A stretch of DNA of 64,000 bases from Pyrenophora tritici-repentis. Lineage: Eukaryota > Ascomycota > Dothideomycetes > Pleosporales > Pleosporaceae. The notes beneath the pieces are model-generated. The model was not told the DNA's origin. It made no database searches and saw only the letters and a list, made by a program, of their open reading frames with translations. This document shows positions 57,429 to 64,000 of the stretch, one piece after another; the first letter of the stretch is position 1, and every line of letters starts with the position of its first letter. The stretch covers positions 806,001-870,000 of the forward strand of contig NC_089397.1 in assembly GCF_003171515.1 (NCBI RefSeq), in the 5' to 3' direction. The translations under genes and the position numbers were made by a program.

Positions 57429-57795
57429 CGTTGAGTGACGGCGGATGCTTCGCGGTACTTCAGGTTCTACTTTGGGCCCCAGTCTAGGGTAATTCGGGCG
57501 TGGGTATGGCGTTCTCAGCATTCGAGGCGTATTGTTAGATGGGTGCCGGTTAGCTGCATCAGAGGCGTTTATTCCTTGTATAAACTTGATCAACGCTTTA
57601 TCGCTGTTTATGAACTTGTTCAAATGCTAAATTGATTGCAGTGCTATAAACGCCAATTATCCCATAGAGTACATGACCACCCTTCTGCTAATCGAAATGA
57701 AGTTTGTAGTACACCAGATATACAACCCTCAATCCCCCGTCCCATCCTTGGTTGGGGCTTCTTCTTGTTCTGCGTCGACTTCAATTTTCCGCTTT
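57429..57795. other. Convergent intergenic region
   Basis: 3' flanks of SEC66 and the Vps3844-like gene; an out-of-phase shadow frame starts here but no gene. Confidence 0.4.
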
Positions 57796-59043
57796 CTACT
57801 TCCTGGTAGGGCCGCTGACACCAGCACCGATGACACTGGGTAGCTCCTCAGCACCCATCGAGTAAAGCATACCAATGCCAGAAGAGACCAGGAAAGCCAG
57901 AATGACGCCGCTGCCAACAAAGAGCCAGAACTGGGTCGAAATGTCTTTCTTCTGGCAAGCCGGGCCTCCCCAGTACGTGACCTTCTTCTTGATCTCCATA
58001 CCCTTGTCCTCTCCGACGTGCTGGATGGTAGGCGAGCAGGCGCAGCCGTAGCAGTCAACCGACTCCTGATTGCTACCAGAACCGCGGCCCTTGTGGAGAA
58101 GCTTGCACTCGCCATGGCTGGAGCAGTTTTGTGTCCTGCTCTGGCAAGCAGCCATGGAGATGAAGCAGGTGGGAAGGATGCCGCGCACTGGGCCCTTCTT
58201 GTTCTCGGCCTCGGCGGCGATGACGGGAAAGCTCTCGTCGGGCGTCTTGGAGGTGGCGGCGGGTACCGGAATAGAAGAGAGGACAGCCTCCGGGTTCTGG
58301 CGGTTGGCCTGCCTGGCGGGCATATTGTAAGTACCCCACGGGTTGGCGGTGCGCTTGGACTTTGAGGTTGCACGCGGCATCATGACGACAGTCACAGCAA
58401 AGCCGGACTCCTGCGCCTTCTGCTTGATGTTGGTGAGGACGTTGGCCATGTCCTCAGTCGTCATCTTGTCATTCTTGTCTGTGCGCCACATGTTGAGGTA
58501 GCCATTGTAGGCAGCTACCTTTGAGTTTGAGGGGAGGGCCGACTGGATGTCGAAGTTGGTCTTGTACGTTCGTTGCTGGGGGTCTGGGTATTCTGGCAGC
58601 GTCTCGGCCTGTGCGATAAAGTCCTTGATCAAACGGTCATTGTCGGAAGCCGACGGTGCGCCTGAAATGACAAAGTCGAGTGTGCGATCTGACCCGTCGT
58701 TGATGATGACTGCCAGCTCGAGTTAGCCTGTGACGCCTGCGATGCGATAGCCTGGAGGCGTCTGCCCACCTGTTGCCTCATCCTGCTCAACGTCCTCTGC
58801 CCATACCAGCAAATGTGCTCTGGAGACATGGTCGTCTTCCGTTCCGAACAGCTTCTGCTGCGGACCGCCATACGTGTTGATATGTCGAATCGTCTCGGCG
58901 TCGGCATGCTCGATCGCGTGGAATCGCGAGAGACCTAGGCGTTGGGCGATGATGAGACGCGCAGTCTCTGGGGTGACGGTGGGTCGAGCTGCAAGTACTG
59001 CGCAGCACAGCGATGAGGCGGCAAAGGCCCCGGATAGCTTCAT
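57796..59043 (-). CDS. Vps3844-like ER/vacuolar sorting membrane protein (DUF3844)
   Basis: Two exons: 59043-58770 and 58709-57796, 395 residues. The signal peptide (MKLSGAFAASSLCCAVLAARP) is followed by a lumenal domain with TARLIIAQRLGLSRFH and a GTED-DHVSRAHLLV segment. Near the C terminus is an EGF-like Cys cluster (CFISMAACQSRTQNCSSHG ... CYGCACSPT ... GGPACQKKDIS), then one membrane span (FWLFVGSGVILAFLVSSGIGMLY) and a short cytosolic tail. This is the DUF3844 / Vps3844 C-terminal family, ER or vacuolar membrane proteins of fungi. Molecular role is poorly known. The intron has a weak GTGGGC donor but a CTAAC branch site. Confidence 0.85.
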
Positions 59044-59516
59044 GTTGGCGGGTATGATGGGCGTTGGGGGAGCGTCCAACTGCGGCGATGATGCAGACGG
59101 AAGCTGAGACCAACTCGGAAGTTGGCGCTCTCACACCTCCGTCCTTGCAGCAACAGCAGCCTCGCCGTACCACCGGCTGGCGATTAGGTAGACATATCGT
59201 TTTCTAGCAAACTAACCAATCCCCACCTGTTTGTATACAATATACAATACAGCAAGCCTTCATGTCTCTTCACTTGATCCTCACCCCGACTCGCTCATAG
59301 CATTCGCCTGTTGCCCGCGCTCACGCCCGCGCCCGCCACATGTTGAAGCCACTGGTGCTGCGGCGGGACTTCTCCCTCTTCACTCGAGTCCCGTATTCGC
59401 GCTTAATCAATTCGGCTGCACACAATGGCCATGAGAGCATAATCATACACCGAGTGCGTATACGGCAGCCTTTCTTCCGCAGGTCGTGAGTTGTCTCACA
59501 CGCCTTGCACTCCAGC
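59044..59516. promoter_or_regulatory. Divergent upstream region
   Basis: 473 bp between the Vps3844-like gene and the unknown protein gene to the right; it should contain both promoters. No specific element recognised. Confidence 0.35.
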
Positions 59517-60683
59517 ATGCTAACCCCCTCCAGACGCCTAGTCGGTACTTTCATTTTCGCCACTGCAACATTCGCGATTGTCCAATCTCTCGGTGTCAAA
59601 GTCGAAGTTGAAATAAAAGAGATCGAAGCCAAGGACAAGAAGCCATCGCCGTCCGCCAGTCCCGAAGAAGATGGGTGGACGACAGTTGGGCAAGAAGTAG
59701 ATGAGGACGAGGACGAGGAAGAGGAAGAGGAAGAGGAAGAAGCACTACTATTTCTACCCACTGGTTTCTCGCGACCGCAAAAGAAGACCTTCTACAAGGG
59801 CACCGATCCAGAGTGGCAGGAATTTAGAAAGTTGGCAACAGATCGCCCGAGGCTTGAGAAGATACGCGGTAAGCTGCATGCGCTGCTGCTGAAGTCTGCA
59901 ATGACTGACAACTGAGTAGGAGACCTTGTCAGTACACTACGCGGCACATTGGCCAAGAATCCGAACTGGATCCTGAAACTAGGCAAAGTCGACACCAGCA
60001 AAGGCAAAACATGGCTCGAGTTCAAGTTCCCAGACGGCCCGCCCGTCGAGTACGAGCGACCTGGCATAGAGCTGACTGAGAATCTTGAATGGCGAAAAGC
60101 GACACGCCCGGTCAACTTCAGCCATCACGATCGCTTAAAGAGACTCATGTACCCCAAGGAAGTTGCGGATGCTCTGTACAACGACACGACGAACAAGGTC
60201 AAAGGTCTATGGAAAGGCTTTCAAGTCTACATGGGTTGGCACCAAGAGTCAAAATCAGACACTGTCCAGCAACTAGTCCAGCGGATAGCAGCCAATCCAC
60301 AGTCTTCCGCCAGCCAACCTACAACTACAACGCCAGACCCGGCCTCTGCATCATCAACAGATAGTCAACAACCCAGCATAACCACTTCTTCCGCACCCAT
60401 TGACGGCCCACCAAAAGACCTGGGTTTCGTTCTGCCAGAACCCAAAAAATTGACCCTCGATCTCTCCCGGTTTCGAGCCGAATTCCAAAGAGCCTTCAAA
60501 CCCTCCCCACCACCGCTCCCGCGTGGCGTCTTCTACATTATCGGTCTTGTCGAAGTCTATGGAGCTCGTGCGAGGTCTACTTTCTCTGTGATTGCCATCT
60601 ACGATCCCAAGCAAGGTAAATTTGTCCATATTCATGCGCAAGAATTCAACTCTCTCGAGCATAACCAGCGCCCCAGGGGGTAG
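59517..60683 (+). CDS. Conserved fungal protein, unknown, with N-terminal anchor
   Basis: Two exons: 59517-59868 and 59920-60683, 371 residues. The N terminus (RRLVGTFIFATATFAIVQSLGVKV) is a membrane anchor or signal peptide. A strongly acidic run follows (DEDEDEEEEEEEEEALLF). The conserved part has FYKGTDPEWQEFRKLA, WLEFKFPDGPPVEYERPGIE, RPVNFSHHDRLKRLMYPKEV and, after a Ser/Thr/Pro linker, PPLPRGVFYIIGLVEVYG and a final IAIYDPKQGKFVHI. The phase-1 join at 59868/59920 is supported by GTAAGC and GTAG. I have no function; an organelle membrane protein with a large soluble part is likely. Confidence 0.75.
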
Positions 60684-60899
60684 CGCCGACCAAGAACTTT
60701 TGAGCGACAAGTGTTAGTCTGTGCTTTGATGCATTATACCCGGCGCGATGGGGCGTTTGAGGATTTTTCGGGCAAGGGAATGTGATGTTTGTCCTCACTT
60801 GGTACTCTTGTGCCGAGGATCTTGTGTGGTTGCGATCAAAAGATTGCGGGGCTTGGAAAAATGAGATTGTGACGGTTCCATGAGTACATAATGTGATTT

Positions 60900-63800
60900 G
60901 ATTCACTTTTTGAACATGACATGTTTTGTCTGTACATTTCGGATCCCCGTCTTCTGGCATATAAAATCTCCTCTCTGTCCCTCTTCTCTCCTTGTTTCCT
61001 TATCTCACCAAATACTCTCTACCTTTTCTCAAAACTGACCAAAAAGCAGGTGATGTGTGGATACCTGCTTCTAGGTCTCTTTCTAAAAGAAATCCCAATC
61101 CTCCGCAATGATGAAACCTCTCTCTTTCTCTTGTCTAAAACCTACCCTTTCTGAATACAAGTATGTGGCACTTCTTGTTATGGCTGTTTCCCTCTTCTTT
61201 TCCAAAAAATAGCAACGCATAGACACTTCATGTTGTTTGCGTAAAAAAAGCACCAAAGCCCGTATAGTTGTTGTGTCCTGGGTTGTGGTATACGTACCAG
61301 CTCTGTTCTTTCTAAACTGAGAACTACTATTCTATCATATCCGGTATTTCCAAAAAAGGCTCACAAAACGATGTGGGGAGGGCGTTCGTGTGCGCTCTTT
61401 TACTAAACCCGATAGTTTCAAGACTGTATGTGCAGTGGGACTTTGTCTACTCTTCTTAACAAAAAGCACTCACTCCGCCTTCATGAAAGAGGTTCCTGAA
61501 AAATAATTTTCTATACTCTAAAAAGCACCGCATGTATGATCATGTGGGAGGTCGCTACTTTTGTGGTTGTAACTTCAGACGTTCAAAACAAGAACCAGAT
61601 GCCTTCTATATTGGGCGAAAACGGTTTCTACAACTCTTCATCTAAGAGAAAAAAAACACGCCGCATTCAAACTCATGGAAACTTCCGAATGAGGCGGCCA
61701 TATTAGGCGTAGCCTCCTGCCTACGTGTATAAAATTTCGTCGGTGTAGGATTCTTCCTTTCCTTCTCTTTATTTTACTACTTTCTATTTCTACTTTCTAA
61801 AAGAACGATTCCTTTGTGGACGTGGGGGGGGAGCGTTGCTGGCTCTTTTGAAACCCCCAGAAGTAAAGCAAATGGTGGTATGTTGCTCTCTTCTTCCGCT
61901 TCTATAAGAAAATCAACTTGAAAATCAGGCTATACTCTTGGCCGAGTAGTTCCTCTCACTAGAAAAGCACACAATCACAGCGCATGGTGGTGGCTATCTC
62001 TCTCCTTCCACTTCTACCAAATAAAAATGTGGCGTACCAGACCGTGGTGTTGGACGATTTGTTCCTCTTATTAGAAATTCTAGGCAGCCGACCTGATGGT
62101 GGTGCCTCTCTCTCTTTTCTGCTTCTATAAATAAACTTTCACGACTGGTAACACATGGTCTTGGGCGTCCTTACTCCTCTCATCTCCGCTATTTTCCACA
62201 AAACTCGTTGTCCTAGTTATATGGCTCTCTCCGCTATTCTTGCTGCCTCTTAAAACACTGCTTTTAAAAACTTCTAACACCTATCAGATGCGGTCAAAGC
62301 CAGTAAACGCTTGGCTTACTGTATATAAACTCCCACTTCAACTCCTACATGGCCGGCCTCCTTCTTCCCACCAAGAAGATTACTTAAAAACTTAAAAGCC
62401 TGTACACGTCAACCATATGGTGTGTGTTCCCGCTCTTCCTTTTTTTACCAAAAACTGCCCCGTGACCCGGATGGGTGCGTATGCTTCTATCATGTCTCTA
62501 AAACACTTTCTTGGGTTGTGGATATTTTCATCTTTTCTAAAATCAAAACGCAATCAATTCATGACTTATGGCCGAGAAAAGTTTCCGAGACGATCTCGCG
62601 ATGTTGGCGACTAATATTCCAGAAATTTTATTGAAATGAACTCGCAACCAGTCCATGTCCGGTCGCTCGCACAGACCAAGTGGTGTTGTGTATATAAACT
62701 CTTCTTCTCTCCTCCGGGCTTCTAGGTTTATAGTATCTTAAATTTTCCCGTTGTTTCCAAAAACAAAAGCAATGTTCTACGATGTGGTGGTTGTGACGTT
62801 CCCATTTTTACGAAAACCACAGAGCTTCTTTGCGATGTACGAGCAAGGCCGGCGCACTATTTTACAAAAATAACGTCTGACGACGACGAATGGAGAGGAG
62901 CACTGTGCCGTCCTTTTAAAAATACAGAAAGACACTCAAATTACTCGACAGTGAGAACGATGGACCGCCGGCCCGCATATGTACACTTTCTTCCTGATCG
63001 ATACATGTTCCCTTCTCTTTTCCACCACCTCCGTACATTCTCAAAAAGCTTTGTGAAAAACAGTACATGAGGAGATCGCTTATCTCCTACCTATTTTTAA
63101 AATAATAGAAAGGTTGGCAAGAGACCGTTGAGGCTGGAGAAAAAAGTGGGTTCTTGCAGGTTTTCGAAAAATTGACTTCAACACCGTACATGTTCGACCG
63201 CGCTGGTCCTGATGAAGGCACTGTATAACTTTTTAACCTTTAGAAGAGGAAAGTTCATGACAGTTAAGTGGGATTGAAATCCAACAGTACACGCTCTATG
63301 TCGGTGTTTCCAGCATGAGGTTATATGGAAAAGAGAGAGGGAAAGCTCTAGGTTGGCAGCAAATTCTAGGAAGATACGCAAAATGATTGCTGTTCGTTTC
63401 TGAGTAGCTACTTCACACCTAGCGTGAAGTGGAGCAGTGGGTGCATATAAAATTTCGTGTTATCTGCGATACTTACCTTCTTACACTCCACAATTACCAA
63501 TATGTCTAAAAACTACGTCAAAAAAGATTTGGAGGAGGAACATGTACTTTTGTTTCTTAAATACAGCTTGTCAACATTGTATGTGGTCGTCTCTTGTTCC
63601 CTTTTCTAAAAGTTCAAAAAATCCACGAAAATGCATTGTATGTTGTGGCGTCCCTTTCTCTTTTTCAAACTACCAGCGATTGAAAAAATGCGTACAACCT
63701 TGGCATGATTTTGTTGTCTGACTGATGCTCGTGCTCAAAAACAGCGATGTGGCATGTCATGGGCTCCCTTTTTCTCTTAAAATCTCGTTCCTTATCTCTA

Positions 63801-64000
63801 TGCTGCTGACGTCCACCGCGGTTAATATTAAAACAATGAGGTACTAGCTGACTGCGGCATTTGTCTTTTAGATCTACCTAAATATATACCCTTTCTACTC
63901 ATCAAAAACAAGCTGCCATTTTACATCCTAAAATCACATCACGGTGAATGATGTGCTTCCCAGGGTCGCATCTCTAAAATGGGTTATGTCGTCCAAGTAC
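60900..64000. repeat. Degenerate T-rich repeat array, reaches the window end
   Basis: More than 3 kb without genes. It is built from many diverged copies of one motif: a G/T-rich start (ATGTGGTGG or ATGGTGGTG), then a pyrimidine stretch (CTCTCCTTTTTC), then CTAAAA or CAAAAA. Copies are visible near 61052, 61163, 61370, 61425, 61540, 61872, 61984, 62096, 62418, 62513, 62779, 63549, 63585, 63634 and 63750. ATAAAATTTCGT occurs at 61731 and 63447. No coding frame or known transposon is seen. The array may continue beyond the window. Confidence 0.65.
61872..62208. repeat. Three tandem ~112-bp units
   Basis: Four landmarks recur with the same step. ATGGT(GGT) occurs at 61872, 61984 and 62096, and CTTCTA at 61899, 62011 and 62122. 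TTGG is at 61938, 62050 and 62161, and TCCTCT at 61951, 62063 and 62175. Steps are 111-112 bp. The sequences between the landmarks have drifted strongly. Confidence 0.75.

Noticed and set aside
1..64000. CRISPR arrays, bacterial operons, rRNA genes, gene cluster for a secondary metabolite
   Set aside because: None found: no regular repeat-spacer pattern, no polyketide or peptide synthase frames, and introns show a eukaryotic nuclear genome.

Overview
The window reads as nuclear DNA of a filamentous ascomycete, most likely a dothideomycete of the Pleosporales type. Reasons: compact genes with 45-70 bp GT..AG introns, fungus-only families (2EXR-domain proteins, DUF2235 hydrolase, Zn2Cys6 regulator, Rax2, Vps3844), and degenerate transposons with C-to-T/G-to-A-like stop codons that suggest repeat-induced point mutation. 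Genus and species cannot be told from the sequence. Exon joins are my own readings, chosen from splice signals, phase and family likeness; they are not backed by transcripts.

Layout. 0-11 kb is ordinary gene space: a SHE3-like coiled-coil protein, a complex I 17.8 kDa-type subunit, a Lys-rich nuclear protein, the actin-capping beta subunit, an unknown charged protein, a 2EXR protein and a GNAT acetyltransferase. 11-22 kb is a decayed accessory island. It holds a broken CorA-like transporter gene carrying a palindromic Copia fragment with 5-bp target duplications, a frameshifted unknown gene, a degenerate Helitron helicase interrupted by a 128-bp hAT-type MITE, and a short cysteine-rich secreted protein gene. 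The last has an upstream region with two tandem duplications and a 417-bp TA-flanked inverted-repeat element lying between its TATA box and ATG.

23-60.7 kb returns to conserved genes: a DHA2-type MFS transporter, Rax2, two neighbouring 2EXR genes, an ENV7/STK16-type kinase, an intron-bearing tRNA-Ala, a DUF2235 hydrolase, a DAL81/TamA-like regulator, CKS1, three small proteins of unknown role, a Ser-rich cell-surface protein, RFC2, NPL4, SEC66, a Vps3844-like ER protein and a conserved unknown. NPL4/SEC66 and Vps3844/unknown are divergent pairs with 440-470 bp shared intergenic regions. From about 60.9 kb to the window end there is no gene; this stretch is built from a T-rich degenerate repeat with a clear 112-bp period in one part.

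The genes are a normal eukaryotic mixture, not one pathway. Loose themes are polarity and actin (CAP2, Rax2, SHE3-like), cell cycle and replication (CKS1, RFC2), and ER or protein quality control (NPL4, SEC66, Vps3844-like). The most unusual material is the 11-22 kb island and the repeat array at the right end.
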